Shown in pieces: positions 1 to 7,546 of a stretch of DNA of 64,000 bases; the first letter of the stretch is position 1, and each line of letters opens with the position of its first letter. The translations under genes and the position numbers were made by a program. The notes under the pieces are model-generated. The model saw only the letters and a program-made list of their open reading frames with translations. It made no database searches and was not told the origin of the DNA. Location: NCBI GenBank assembly GCA_963766935.1, contig CAVYBY010000008.1, forward strand, positions 62,001-126,000. The letters run 5' to 3'. The stretch comes from CAVYBY01 sp963766935. Lineage in GTDB: Bacteria > Actinomycetota > UBA4738 > HRBIN12.

Positions 1-648
1 CTCGGCGCTGCCGTCCAGAAGCTCGAGCTCGCCGCGCACCGACCGAACCTCGCGCCGGAGCCGGCGGACCGGTGTCGACAGCGTCCGTTGCGCGGCGCTC
101 AGGGCGGTGCAACCCGCGGCCGCGAGCACCGCGCCGATGCGGATCGAGCCGGTCTGGGCGAACCCGGCGACGAGCGCCGGGAACGCACCCCACGCCAGCG
201 CGAACCCGAGGTTCGTGTGGACCAGCCCGCCCGCGAGCTCGAGCGTGTAGGCCACAACGAGCACAACGCCGGCCGCGATGAACAGCCCGATCCACGGTGA
301 GACCGTGGCCATCCCGTCGATCCCGAGGGCGACGGCGCACCCCAGACCGAGCACCGCCAGTCCGATCAGCACGCCGGTCGGGATCCGCGTACCGAGCGGT
401 CGTCCGTGCAGCTCGTCGAGCGCGTGCGCGGCGATGCCCATCGCGGCGAAGAACGCCAGCAGCGTCTCGGCCAGCCATCGCACGTGCAGCACCGGCGCGG
501 TCGCCGCTCCGATCGCCACGTACGAGAGGTGCCACAGCGTGTACGGGAGGTGCAGCAGCGTCCAGTAGTCGCGCCAGCCCCCGGACGCGAGCGCGTAGAA
601 CGCCGGGCGCGCTTCCTCGTCCCCGGCCTCAGGGGACACGGGGTCCAC
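1..648 (-). CDS. Polytopic membrane protein, partial (cut by left window edge)
   Basis: A reading frame opens at GTG 648 (a second GTG lies at 639) and runs off the left edge without a stop. It overlaps the end of the methyltransferase gene by about 20 bp, so the two are probably co-transcribed. The protein starts with an acidic tail, then a tryptophan/tyrosine-rich stretch (WRDYWTLLHLPYTLWHLSY), then several hydrophobic helices and the motif AHALDELHGRPLGTRIP. A UbiA-type prenyltransferase would fit beside a UbiE-like methyltransferase and has an Asp-rich loop in a similar place, but the canonical NDxxD motif is absent, so I do not assign a function. The last visible part (residues about 185-216) is basic and charged, possibly cytoplasmic. 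Confidence 0.6.
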   Translation of the reverse strand, partial: MDPVSPEAGDEEARPAFYALASGGWRDYWTLLHLPYTLWHLSYVAIGAATAPVLHVRWLAETLLAFFAAMGIAAHALDELHGRPLGTRIPTGVLIGLAVLGLGCAVALGIDGMATVSPWIGLFIAAGVVLVVAYTLELAGGLVHTNLGFALAWGAFPALVAGFAQTGSIRIGAVLAAAGCTALSAAQRTLSTPVRRLRREVRSVRGELELLDGSAE

Positions 649-1348
649 CACGCACCGCCCACACGACGATGGCCGAGCCGAAGAAGAGCGTCCTCGATCG
701 AACGTGGCGAAACCCGGCCGCCTGCCACCACCGAACCTGTTCGGCCAGCGGAGCCCGGTTCCAGAACTCGCCGATCGAGGGCCCGAGAAACTTCCCGGTC
801 TTTCGCCAGGCGGGGGACGCCAGCCCGCCGACCGCCGGGACGACGAGCCTCGTATGCAGTTGCCATCCCGCGCGCGCCCAGGCAGCCTCGGGCACGTAGA
901 ACTCCAGCGACGCAACCAGTCCTCCCGGGCGGACGACCCGCGCAAGCTCGCGCATCGTGGACTCCGGGTCGTCCACGTAGCGCAGCAGGTACGTGAATGT
1001 CAGCGCATCGAACGTCTCGTCGGGAAAGGGCAGCGCCTCGGCCCGCCCGAGCACCGCCCGGCGCCATCCGGGTTCGGGTTGGGCACCCGCGCGAAGCATG
1101 GCGAGGTTCGGATCGAGCTGGACGACGCGGTACCGCCTGGCCGCGAGCTCGCGGGCAACGAGACCGGTGCCGCTCGCCACGTCGAGCACGAGCGAACCCG
1201 GCGGAACGTTCACGCGTGAGACCAGGAACCGCCGCCAGCGCGGATCCTGCCCGAGAGAGAGCAGCGGCCCCATCCGCTCGTACTGCGGAGCGATGGCCTC
1301 GAACATCACCCGCGCGTGACGGGCGCGAGGGGAGGAGTTGTCGCTCAC
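629..1348 (-). CDS. UbiE/MenG-like class I SAM-dependent methyltransferase
   Basis: This 239-residue protein has a Rossmann methyltransferase core: SAM-binding motif I VLDVASGTGLVA, the acidic residue after strand 2 (VVQLDPN), motif II around AEALPFPDETFDALTF, and the post-motif RVVRPGGLVASLEF. The order and the FPDETFD/RVxxPGG signatures are those of the UbiE/MenG family, which methylates quinone precursors, but substrate cannot be read from sequence. I chose GTG 1348 because it overlaps the stop of the upstream HAD gene as GTGA, a normal translational-coupling arrangement, and because the conserved region begins soon after it (FEAIAPQYERMG). The downstream membrane protein overlaps its 3' end. 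Confidence 0.85.
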   Translation of the reverse strand: MSDNSSPRARHARVMFEAIAPQYERMGPLLSLGQDPRWRRFLVSRVNVPPGSLVLDVASGTGLVARELAARRYRVVQLDPNLAMLRAGAQPEPGWRRAVLGRAEALPFPDETFDALTFTYLLRYVDDPESTMRELARVVRPGGLVASLEFYVPEAAWARAGWQLHTRLVVPAVGGLASPAWRKTGKFLGPSIGEFWNRAPLAEQVRWWQAAGFRHVRSRTLFFGSAIVVWAVRGGPRVP

Positions 1349-2113
1349 CCGGCGACCAGACCCGGCACATCGGCGAGCGATCCCACGACGTGATCCGGAC
1401 GGCCGCGATCGAGATCGGCTTCCCGGAACTTCCCCGTGCGCACGAGGATGCCGGTGAGCCCCGCGGCCTGCGCTCCCAGCACGTCGTTCACGATGTCGTC
1501 GCCGACCATGGCGACCCGCTCCGGCGACAGCCCGAGCTGCCCGACCGCCGCGGCGAAGTACTCGGGCGACGGCTTGCCGCAGATCGTCGCCGTGACGCCG
1601 GCGGCCTCCTCGAGCCCGGCGAGGTACGCGCCGCCGTCCAGCTCGAGCCCGTCGCTCGTCTTCCAGTACAGGTTTCGGTGCATCCCGACGAGGCGGGCGC
1701 CGTCCATCAGCCGCCGGAAGATCGCGTTGATCGTCGCGTACGTGAAGTCGTCGCACGCGCCGCCCAGCACCACCACATCGGCATCGTCGACGCCGGCGAG
1801 CTCGACGCCGGCAAGGTCGTCACGGGCATCGCCGTCGGACAGCACGAAGACCTTCGCGCCGGGGCAGCTGGGCCGTCAGATACGAGGCCGTGGCGACGAC
1901 CGCGGTCACGATCTCGTCCGCGGACACGTCGAAGCCGGCGGCCCGCAGCCTCTCGGCAAGACCCGCGCGGGTGTGCGTGGTCGTGTTCGTGATCAGCCGC
2001 AGCGGAAGACGGCCGCGAAGCTCGGCCAGCGCCTCGATCGCACCCGGGATCGGCTGCCACGAGATGGACAGCACGCCGTCGATATCAAGCAGAAGCCCGT
2101 CGACGCCCGTCAC
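1345..2113 (-). CDS. HAD-superfamily (subclass IIA, NagD/LHPP-like) phosphatase, one frameshift
   Basis: All four HAD motifs are present but split between two frames: motif I LLLDIDGVL near the N-terminus, motif II LITNTTTHT, motif III GKPSPEYF and motif IV VGDDIVNDV. The N-terminal half reads to about 1860 (SYLTAQLP) and the rest continues in another frame (VFVLSDGDARDD). The break lies in a CCCC run near 1857-1862, where one C fewer restores a continuous protein of about 255 residues. The order of motifs and the cap between II and III match the NagD/4-nitrophenylphosphatase group. Start GTG 2113 precedes the first strand directly. A sequencing error is more likely than decay because both halves are fully conserved. 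Confidence 0.8.
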
Positions 2114-2933
2114 GGGGCGCAGTCTCCCACGGCCGCTCGCCGCGTCGCCACGCGAGATACGGCTCGATGAAACGGAACCGGGCCGGGAGCACCGGCCGCA
2201 TCGCCCGGATCGCGAGGAACGCCGCGCGAACTTGCGCGTTCCGGAGCGGCCCGGGCCGGTCTCCGTACTGCTCACGCAATGCGGGCGGCAGCGTGGCGAA
2301 GGCCAGGCGGGAGACGACCCGCAGGACGGGCCGCCACTGCACGTCCTTCGGCGGGCGGCGGAAGAGATCCGCGACCGAGCGGGCGCCGTCGCCGACCCGC
2401 AGGATTCCGGAGGCTTCGACCTCGGCGAGATAGGCGCGCAGCGCCGGCACCGTCGGCGGGATTCGCTCCCGAGGCAGCCGCAGGAGCTCGGCGGCGAGCA
2501 TCTGCTCCTCGTGGAACCGTTGCCGCCCGGCTTCGTCGAGCGCTCCGACCGTCAGCTGCTCGAACCGGAGCGCCGAGTCGACCAGGCACGCGTGGACGTA
2601 CAGCAGCAGGTCGGGGTCGAAGGCGTCATAGGGCCGGCCCGTCGCGGGATCCACGCCGTGGATGCGCTCGTGGACCCCGTTGATCCGGTCGGCCGCCTCC
2701 TGCGCCTGCGCCCTGCTCCCGAACGTGATCGTGTAGGTCAGGATCACCGTCCGCTGGAGCCGCTTCCATGGATTCCGCTCGTACATGCCGGTCTGGACCG
2801 CGCCGGCGACGACGAGCGGGTGCGCCGCCTGCATCAGCAGGGCCCGGGCTCCGCCGAACAGCACGGTCACCTCGCGCTGAACCTGCCACGAGACGGATTC
2901 CGGTCCGAAGTACCCATGATCTTCGGGCTGCAT
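2085..2933 (-). CDS. Oxygenase MpaB family protein (DUF2236)
   Basis: The 282-residue protein matches the DUF2236/MpaB family in its opening (FGPESVSWQVQREV), the AHPLVVAGA motif containing a candidate haem-ligand histidine, the TYTITFGSRAQAQEAADRI segment, HERIHGVD, and LLLYVHACLVDSALRFEQL. Family members are haem proteins; the fungal MpaB oxygenase cleaves a side chain in mycophenolic acid biosynthesis, while bacterial members (including latex clearing protein relatives) have varied or unknown substrates. Start ATG 2933 was chosen because the conserved opening follows at once and a -10-like TACGTT lies 6 nt upstream. The gene overlaps the next (HAD) gene by 29 bp. Confidence 0.85.
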   Translation of the reverse strand: MQPEDHGYFGPESVSWQVQREVTVLFGGARALLMQAAHPLVVAGAVQTGMYERNPWKRLQRTVILTYTITFGSRAQAQEAADRINGVHERIHGVDPATGRPYDAFDPDLLLYVHACLVDSALRFEQLTVGALDEAGRQRFHEEQMLAAELLRLPRERIPPTVPALRAYLAEVEASGILRVGDGARSVADLFRRPPKDVQWRPVLRVVSRLAFATLPPALREQYGDRPGPLRNAQVRAAFLAIRAMRPVLPARFRFIEPYLAWRRGERPWETAPRDGRRRASA

Positions 2934-2939
2934 CCCTCG

Positions 2940-2945
2940 AACGTA
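2940..2945 (-). promoter_or_regulatory. -10 element of a probable leaderless promoter (MpaB-like gene)
   Basis: On the minus strand TACGTT is followed by 6 nt and then the ATG at 2933. This spacing puts the transcript start at or next to the start codon, as in leaderless actinobacterial mRNAs. No convincing -35 is visible. Confidence 0.4.
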
Positions 2946-3027
2946 GCAAGTCGCGCGGGGGACGTGCCCCGGCGGCCGGATGCGCGACAATTCGGGACCC
3001 GGCGCCGGGGGGGCCGGGATCTTCCCC

Positions 3028-3696
3028 ATGCATACGATCGGCATCCTTCTCGCGGCCACCGTAGTGGTGGGTCTCGTCCTCGGTGGCAGCCTGCGCCGGT
3101 TCGACGCCGTGCTCATCCACTGGTGGGGCCTTGCCTTGGCCGGCCTCGCGCTGCAAGCGGCGCCCGTGCCGGTCATCCGCGGGGTGAGCCACGACGCCGT
3201 CGGTGGCGCGATGCTCGCGGGGTCCTACGCGCTGCTCCTCGTGTTCGTCGCCATCAACAAGTGGCTGCCCGGGGCCGGCGTCATGGCGCTCGGCCTGCTC
3301 CTCAACCTCTCGGTCGTGGCGGCGAACTCCGGGATGCCGGTCAGCGCGGAGGCGATCCGCATCGCCGGCGCTCCGCCGCTCGCGCTCGCCCTGGCGGACC
3401 CGGGAACCAAGCACCACCTGCTGACCGACACGGACGTGCTCGCCCCGCTGTCGGACGTGATCCCGGTGCCCGGAACGGGCGTCGTGTTCTCCCCCGGAGA
3501 CTTGCTGCTCTACGGGGCGGTGGCGTGGTTCCTGCTCGCGGTCATGCTGGGACGCTTCCGCGCGAATCCCCGGCCGCTCGCTCCGTGGTTTCAGTCGTAT
3601 CGCGGGAAGCACGCCCCTCCTTATTGGAGGTTGCCTGCCCGTTACCGCCTCCCCCGGACTGGCTCTCCATCTGAAGCAGCGCGATCGGGAACTTGA
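3028..3696 (+). CDS. DUF5317-type integral membrane protein
   Basis: Several hydrophobic helices with the features of DUF5317 proteins: an N-terminal helix pair separated by LGGSLRRFDAV, the WWGLALAGLALQ helix, the strongly conserved-looking NLSVVAANSGMPVSAEA loop, the KHHLLTDTDVLAPLSDVIP segment and a final helix (DLLLYGAVAWFLLAVMLGR). The function of the family is unknown. Start ATG 3028 is preferred over an upstream in-frame ATG at 2980 because the first helix begins immediately. After the last helix, the C-terminal 50 or so residues (about 3545-3696) are basic, low-complexity and lie antisense to the end of the sensor kinase gene; they may not be authentic, and a missed frameshift or stop is possible. 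Confidence 0.75.
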   Translation: MHTIGILLAATVVVGLVLGGSLRRFDAVLIHWWGLALAGLALQAAPVPVIRGVSHDAVGGAMLAGSYALLLVFVAINKWLPGAGVMALGLLLNLSVVAANSGMPVSAEAIRIAGAPPLALALADPGTKHHLLTDTDVLAPLSDVIPVPGTGVVFSPGDLLLYGAVAWFLLAVMLGRFRANPRPLAPWFQSYRGKHAPPYWRLPARYRLPRTGSPSEAARSGT

Positions 3697-5068
3697 CCGT
3701 GATGGTCGTGCCTTCGCCCGGCGCGCTCTCGACTTCGAAGGTTCCACCACCGACCTGAGCGCGCTCGCGCATCATCGACATCCCGAAGTGACCTTCAGGT
3801 CCGGGCGCGCCGGTGTCGAAGCCCATGCCGTTGTCCTTGATGCGAAGCTCGATGTCGTCGTCACGCTGGCGAACCATGATCCACATGTCGGTAGCGCCGG
3901 CGTGCTTGAGCGCGTTCATCACTGCCTCGCGAGCAATGTGGTAGATCAGCAGAGCGATCGGCGCCGGCAGATCGATGTTCTCGACGTCGTGGTGGAAGAC
4001 GACACCGGATTCCCGTCCGACCTCGTCGACGAAGGACTCCACGGCCTCCGACAGACCCTTCGCACCCAGCGGCGACCGGTGCAGGTCGCGGATCAATGCC
4101 CGCACGCGGTCGGACGTGTCCTGCTTCGACTCGCGGATCTTGTCGAGCTGCTCCCCCAAGCTCATCAGGTCCTTCTTGTCGAGAAGCTTCCGAGCCACGT
4201 CCACTTGGATCGAGAGCCGGAAGAGGACCTGGGCAAGGTCGTCATGCAGGTAGCCGGCGATCTGGAGCCGCTCGTCGGCCCGCTCCTGCGCCATCGTGTT
4301 GGACAGCTGTCTCAGCAGCTCCTCACGCGCCTTCAGCTCACTGTGCGCTTCCTCGAGCGCCTGAGTGCGGATGAACATCTGCCTCGCAAACAGCAGCGGC
4401 GCCAACACGACCGCCACCGACCAGAACCCAACCCCTGGCAACACGTACAACTTGGCCAGAACGGTGCCGACGAGACCGAGACCCACATAGCTGACAAGGA
4501 ACTCCTGGCCTCGTGAAAGCTGTCGGAACACAACGCCAACGGAAAGCTGGTGAACGATGGCGACGATGAACGAGACCAAGGAGATGTTGATGGCGTAGTC
4601 AACAACCGTGGCCACGAGGGCCGCTGGAATCATGTAGACGAGGGGTTGATCAACGCCCGAAAGGAAATGAAACACCGCACTAGCGGCCAGAACCGCCAGG
4701 GTGACTTGCGACCTGTTGAACAGGGCCCTCAGCGGGCTGATGTCTCGCTTGAGTTCCCGAGGATCAAAAGAACCGAGGAACGCAACTGTCGCCGCTACGC
4801 CTGGTGGATAGACGATGGCGGCTGCAGCCAGGAGGGGGAAGCCCAGGCTCACCTGTACGCCGCTCCAAGTCGAGGCAGGCAGAAGCTCCACAACGGCGAT
4901 CAGTACGACCCAAGAGATCAACTCAGGCTCGAACTCCCGCCACTCTTGGACCGCGTTGAGGACGAGCCCGAGGAGCGTTGGCAGAACCACCGCAAGCAGG
5001 AACAGGTTCGCCGCCGTTCGGTTCCGATCGGCTGGCGAGTGCGCTGATTCAGCGGTAGCCGTAGACAC
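3542..5068 (-). CDS. Membrane sensor histidine kinase (HisKA_3 / NarL-UhpB type), copy 1
   Basis: Residues of about 15-235 form a multi-helix membrane domain with a conserved soluble loop (GSFDPRELKRDISPLRALFNRSQ). A linker helix (ALEEAHSELKAREELLRQL) leads to the HisKA_3 dimerisation/phosphorylation helix, with the phosphoacceptor histidine in AGYLHDDLAQVLF (about residue 275). The HATPase domain follows: N box REAVMNALKHA, G1 DNGMGFD, G2-like GHFGMSMMRERA and GEGTTITVKFP. Such kinases normally phosphorylate LuxR/NarL-type response regulators; none is present in the window. Start GTG 5068 has GGAGGT just upstream; GTG 5116 is an alternative. Its last 155 bp overlap the DUF5317 gene on the other strand. 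GC content is lower than in surrounding genes, and its closest relative in the window is the kinase at 5439-6860, beyond the tiny peptide gene. Confidence 0.9.
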   Translation of the reverse strand: MSTATAESAHSPADRNRTAANLFLLAVVLPTLLGLVLNAVQEWREFEPELISWVVLIAVVELLPASTWSGVQVSLGFPLLAAAAIVYPPGVAATVAFLGSFDPRELKRDISPLRALFNRSQVTLAVLAASAVFHFLSGVDQPLVYMIPAALVATVVDYAINISLVSFIVAIVHQLSVGVVFRQLSRGQEFLVSYVGLGLVGTVLAKLYVLPGVGFWSVAVVLAPLLFARQMFIRTQALEEAHSELKAREELLRQLSNTMAQERADERLQIAGYLHDDLAQVLFRLSIQVDVARKLLDKKDLMSLGEQLDKIRESKQDTSDRVRALIRDLHRSPLGAKGLSEAVESFVDEVGRESGVVFHHDVENIDLPAPIALLIYHIAREAVMNALKHAGATDMWIMVRQRDDDIELRIKDNGMGFDTGAPGPEGHFGMSMMRERAQVGGGTFEVESAPGEGTTITVKFPIALLQMESQSGGGGNGQATSNKEGRASRDTTETTERAAGDSRGSVPA

Positions 5069-5202
5069 CCGACCTCCAAGCTTTCGACGCGGGCTGCCAG
5101 CATCTTGCCCCGGCACAGTGCTCAGTGAAAGTAGGCCTCACGACCGACCCGTTCCATTGCGATGACTTCTACAACGTTCAGCGTAGGGGGGGTGAGGGGC
5201 TT

Positions 5203-5284
5203 GCCCCCACTTGGGGGAGGACCCATAGTTTGACAGGCGGTCCCCCGTTGAGGGGACCGATGTATCGTCCCCCGGGGAGGGACC
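5203..5284 (+). repeat. Three iterated GC-rich dyads (CCCCC...GGGG) upstream of the peptide gene
   Basis: Three imperfect inverted repeats follow one another: CCCCC-ACTT-GGGGG (5204-5217), CGGTCCCC-N6-GGGGACCG (5238-5259) and GTCCC-N7-GGGAC (5267-5283). The second and third are near-copies of each other (GGTCCCCCGTTGAGGGGACC against CGTCCCCCGGGGAGGGACC). The third ends just before the ribosome binding site of the peptide gene. They could be operators for a dimeric regulator or hairpins in a 5' leader. A TTGACA hexamer sits at 5230-5235, but I find no -10 at a normal distance. Confidence 0.55.
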
Positions 5285-5300
5285 AAGGGAGGAGGACAGC

Positions 5301-5384
5301 ATGCGTCTTGTTAAGCGCATCGCAATTGCTCTCGGCTCGCTGGTGGCACTGATGCTAGCGGGCGGGGCCCACTTCAAGTGGTAG
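5301..5384 (+). CDS. 27-residue hydrophobic peptide, candidate signalling peptide
   Basis: A complete small gene: GGGAGGAGG at 5288-5296 forms a very strong ribosome binding site 4-5 nt before ATG 5301, and TAG 5382-5384 is followed 21 nt later by a GC hairpin with a T-rich tail. The product begins MRLVKR, has a hydrophobic core (IAIALGSLVALMLA) and ends GGAHFKW. This is the shape of a signal peptide or one short membrane helix with a polar tail; cleavage after an A could release a 4-7 residue peptide ending in tryptophan. It stands alone between two paralogous HisKA_3 kinases on the other strand. I know no family for it. A secreted pheromone sensed by one or both kinases is an inference; a small membrane-acting regulator is the alternative. 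Confidence 0.65.
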   Translation: MRLVKRIAIALGSLVALMLAGGAHFKW

Positions 5385-5405
5385 AACGCCCCACCGAGAA
5401 CTGAG

Positions 5406-5431
5406 CGGGCCCGGGTTGATGCCCGGGCCCG
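5406..5431 (+). terminator. Intrinsic terminator after the peptide gene
   Basis: A perfect 10-bp stem, CGGGCCCGGG and CCCGGGCCCG, closes on a TTGATG loop and is followed on the plus strand by TTGTTGTT. It also lies directly beyond the stop of the convergent sensor kinase gene, so it may act from both sides, although the T-rich tract is only on the plus side. Confidence 0.8.
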
Positions 5432-5438
5432 TTGTTGT

Positions 5439-6860
5439 TCATGGCGTCTTGAGATGCACCCGGACCGAGGTTCCATGTCCGGGAGTCGATGTGATGCTGA
5501 GTTCGGCTCCAAGAGACTGCGCGCGAGTCCTCATCAGTTCGAGGCCGAAATGCATCTCGTCAAGAGGACGATCCTGGTCGAAGCCCCGTCCGTCATCGGA
5601 AACCTCTAGGGTCACTAGATCGCTCGCCTGTTTCAGAGAGACCCAAACTGTCGAGCACATCGCATGTCGTGTTGCGTTCTGCATGGCTTCCTTAGCGATC
5701 TGGTAGAGGAGAAGCTCGGTCTCCGGATCAAGCTGCACACTGCCATCAAGGTCGCCAACGATCTGAACCCCACTCTCCTCGTAGAGGTGGTTCGAGAGCA
5801 GCAGCACAGTCCCAACTAGGCCCGCAGCTCCAACGGTCGAGCGGCGGAGATCGCGGATGATGCCCCTCAGCTCATCGACGGCTCCCTCAGCCGCCTCCAG
5901 GATTCCTGGAACGTCATCGTCGAGCGCAAGCAGTTGACCTGAACGTAGGTCCTCGCGCAGTACGTGCGTGCGAAGCGTCACCCCGTAAAGACTCTGGAGA
6001 ACGTCGTCATGAAGAGCTTCCGCAATCCTTTGGCGTTCATCTCGCCGCTCCTGGGCGATCCGATCGTCGACTCGGGCTAGAGCAGCGTTGCGAACGCGAA
6101 GGACCCCAGTCAACTCAGCGATGCCCTTTCCGCTTGCGAATGTCTCGTGTCCTAGAACGACGATTGGGATCGCAACAGCAGCCAACCCCACGGGCCCGAT
6201 TCGAAAGACGAGCTCGGCGAGAAAGAGGCTACTCAAGCCAAAGCATGCGTACGAGATCGCATGACGCACGGGTGAACCGATCACCATCGCGGGTAGAACC
6301 CTGCGGAGCGGCCGGCCAGTTCGCGTCCAGACGGAGACCGCTACAAGGGACATGTTGATGACCACATCAATCAAGAGAGCAAGGACTGCTGCAGCGAGAG
6401 CCCCTGGCCACCTCCCAAGTTGCCCGCCAACCGCCAAGAAGCACAACCCGGCCATCCCGGCGGCAAGTGCAGTCTGGGATCGATTGAAGACAGAGTTCCA
6501 AAGAGACACTTCACGGCGGACCTCACGAATGTCCAGAAAGGCGACGAACCCGAGAAGGGCGGCGGGGCCAGGTCCGTACAACATTCCTGCAGCGAGCAGC
6601 ACGGGAAGGTCCATCGAAAGGTGAACCTCGCTGGAAAGGCGAAGCGGGAAAACTCCGGCGATCGCCACAGCGAGAGCCCACAAGAGTGCGCTTGGGCCGA
6701 TCACGCGAATGGCATTGGGGTCAACTATGAAGGTGCTGACAACGAGGGCCACGGCCAACAACGCTGACGCCAGGGCGAGCAGCCTGAAGCCCAGCGGCTC
6801 CCGATCCATGGATGGGCGGACCGGTCGGTTGTCTATGGATCCGCTGGCTGCCGCCGACAT
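5439..6860 (-). CDS. Membrane sensor histidine kinase (HisKA_3 / NarL-UhpB type), copy 2
   Basis: The 473-residue protein has the same layout as the kinase at 3542-5068: a membrane domain (residues about 25-235) with the related loop FLDIREVRREVSLWNSVFNRSQ, a linker, HisKA_3 with the phosphoacceptor in AEALHDDVLQSLYG (about H284), and an HATPase domain with N box KEAMQNATRHA, G1 DDGRGFD and C-terminal GHGTSVRV. The shared loop (RE..R.. S....FNRSQ) makes the two clear paralogues, although identity looks modest elsewhere. ATG 6860 has GGAG upstream, and a -10/-35 pair lies about 50 nt before it. It converges on the peptide gene across the shared hairpin. No response regulator is adjacent. Confidence 0.9.
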   Translation of the reverse strand: MSAAASGSIDNRPVRPSMDREPLGFRLLALASALLAVALVVSTFIVDPNAIRVIGPSALLWALAVAIAGVFPLRLSSEVHLSMDLPVLLAAGMLYGPGPAALLGFVAFLDIREVRREVSLWNSVFNRSQTALAAGMAGLCFLAVGGQLGRWPGALAAAVLALLIDVVINMSLVAVSVWTRTGRPLRRVLPAMVIGSPVRHAISYACFGLSSLFLAELVFRIGPVGLAAVAIPIVVLGHETFASGKGIAELTGVLRVRNAALARVDDRIAQERRDERQRIAEALHDDVLQSLYGVTLRTHVLREDLRSGQLLALDDDVPGILEAAEGAVDELRGIIRDLRRSTVGAAGLVGTVLLLSNHLYEESGVQIVGDLDGSVQLDPETELLLYQIAKEAMQNATRHAMCSTVWVSLKQASDLVTLEVSDDGRGFDQDRPLDEMHFGLELMRTRAQSLGAELSITSTPGHGTSVRVHLKTP

Positions 6861-6915
6861 ATCGTTCTCCAGACCTTGCGGGACCGAGGGAGTCGTTCAG
6901 CCCCCCCTGCCCGCG

Positions 6916-6952
6916 GGTATAGACCATCTGCGGTAGGCCGAACAATAGGCCG
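6916..6952 (-). promoter_or_regulatory. Promoter of sensor kinase 2, with direct repeats around the -35
   Basis: On the minus strand TTGTTC (6945-6940) and TATACC (6921-6916) are 18 nt apart, giving a leader of about 50 nt to ATG 6860. The -35 overlaps two identical 7-mers, CGGCCTA, 12 nt apart (plus-strand TAGGCCG at 6934-6940 and 6946-6952), a typical layout for an activator or repressor site. Confidence 0.45.
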
Positions 6953-6998
6953 GATACCAGGGGAGACGACTTGGGGGGCGACTTGAGAGGATGGGCGG

Positions 6999-7406
6999 AT
7001 GAGTCCCCGGCCACGGGACGAGGAACGGAGATCGGAACGTCGCGAGATCTGGGGCGACGATCCAGAGGAACGCGATGCATCGGCCGTGGTCAAGCAGTAC
7101 ATGGAGGGCGGGGACCGGCCCTGGCACGACCACGGCGCGATCGTTCCGTTCAAGGTCGTCGGACGCTTCATCGCCCGCAACGGAAAACGACTGGCGGTCA
7201 CGATCTTGGGGTTCGTGGTCCTCCTGGCCGGCGTGGCGATGCTCGTGCTTCCGGGGCCCGGCATCGGGGCGATCTTCCTTGGGCTCACGATCCTCTCGAC
7301 CGAGTACGTTTGGGCACAACGGTTGCTGCGCAAGGCTCGTGTGAAGTTCGGGGAAGCCCGAGACGCGGTGCTTCGGCGCAAGAAGAACGACCCCGAGGCG
7401 GGGTAG
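6999..7406 (+). CDS. PGPGW-motif (TIGR02611-like) membrane protein
   Basis: A 135-residue protein with a charged N-terminus of about 45 residues, a segment FKVVGRFIARNGKRLAV, a hydrophobic helix (ILGFVVLLAGVAMLVLPGPG) and a second helix, IGAIFLGLTILSTEYVWA, followed by a basic tail. The LPGPG-x-GxxxxxxGLxxLSTEYxWAxRLL pattern is the signature of the small PGPGW transmembrane proteins found in actinobacteria. Their role is unknown. The ATG is preceded by a weak GAGAGG site. It is divergent from sensor kinase 2 across a 138-bp spacer and lies at the edge where GC content rises again. Confidence 0.75.
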   Translation: MSPRPRDEERRSERREIWGDDPEERDASAVVKQYMEGGDRPWHDHGAIVPFKVVGRFIARNGKRLAVTILGFVVLLAGVAMLVLPGPGIGAIFLGLTILSTEYVWAQRLLRKARVKFGEARDAVLRRKKNDPEAG

Positions 7407-7546
7407 GCACGTCACGGTGGATCGCATCCTGATCTGCACACCGATACGAACGCAGGTTGCCCCATGTGGGTCACTGCTTCTTCCTCGAAGCGTGGGGCTG
7501 GCGCTCGATCCATAGGAGGCTCGCGGGCGTCTGGAGAGGAGGGGTG

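Noticed and set aside
1..640. Firm UbiA prenyltransferase assignment for the left-edge membrane protein
   Set aside because: Helices and context fit, but the NDxxD metal motifs are not present in the visible part.
5230..5235. TTGACA as -35 of the peptide gene promoter
   Set aside because: There is no -10-like hexamer 16-19 nt downstream; TATCGT is 27 nt away, too far for a normal promoter. Kept only as a remark.
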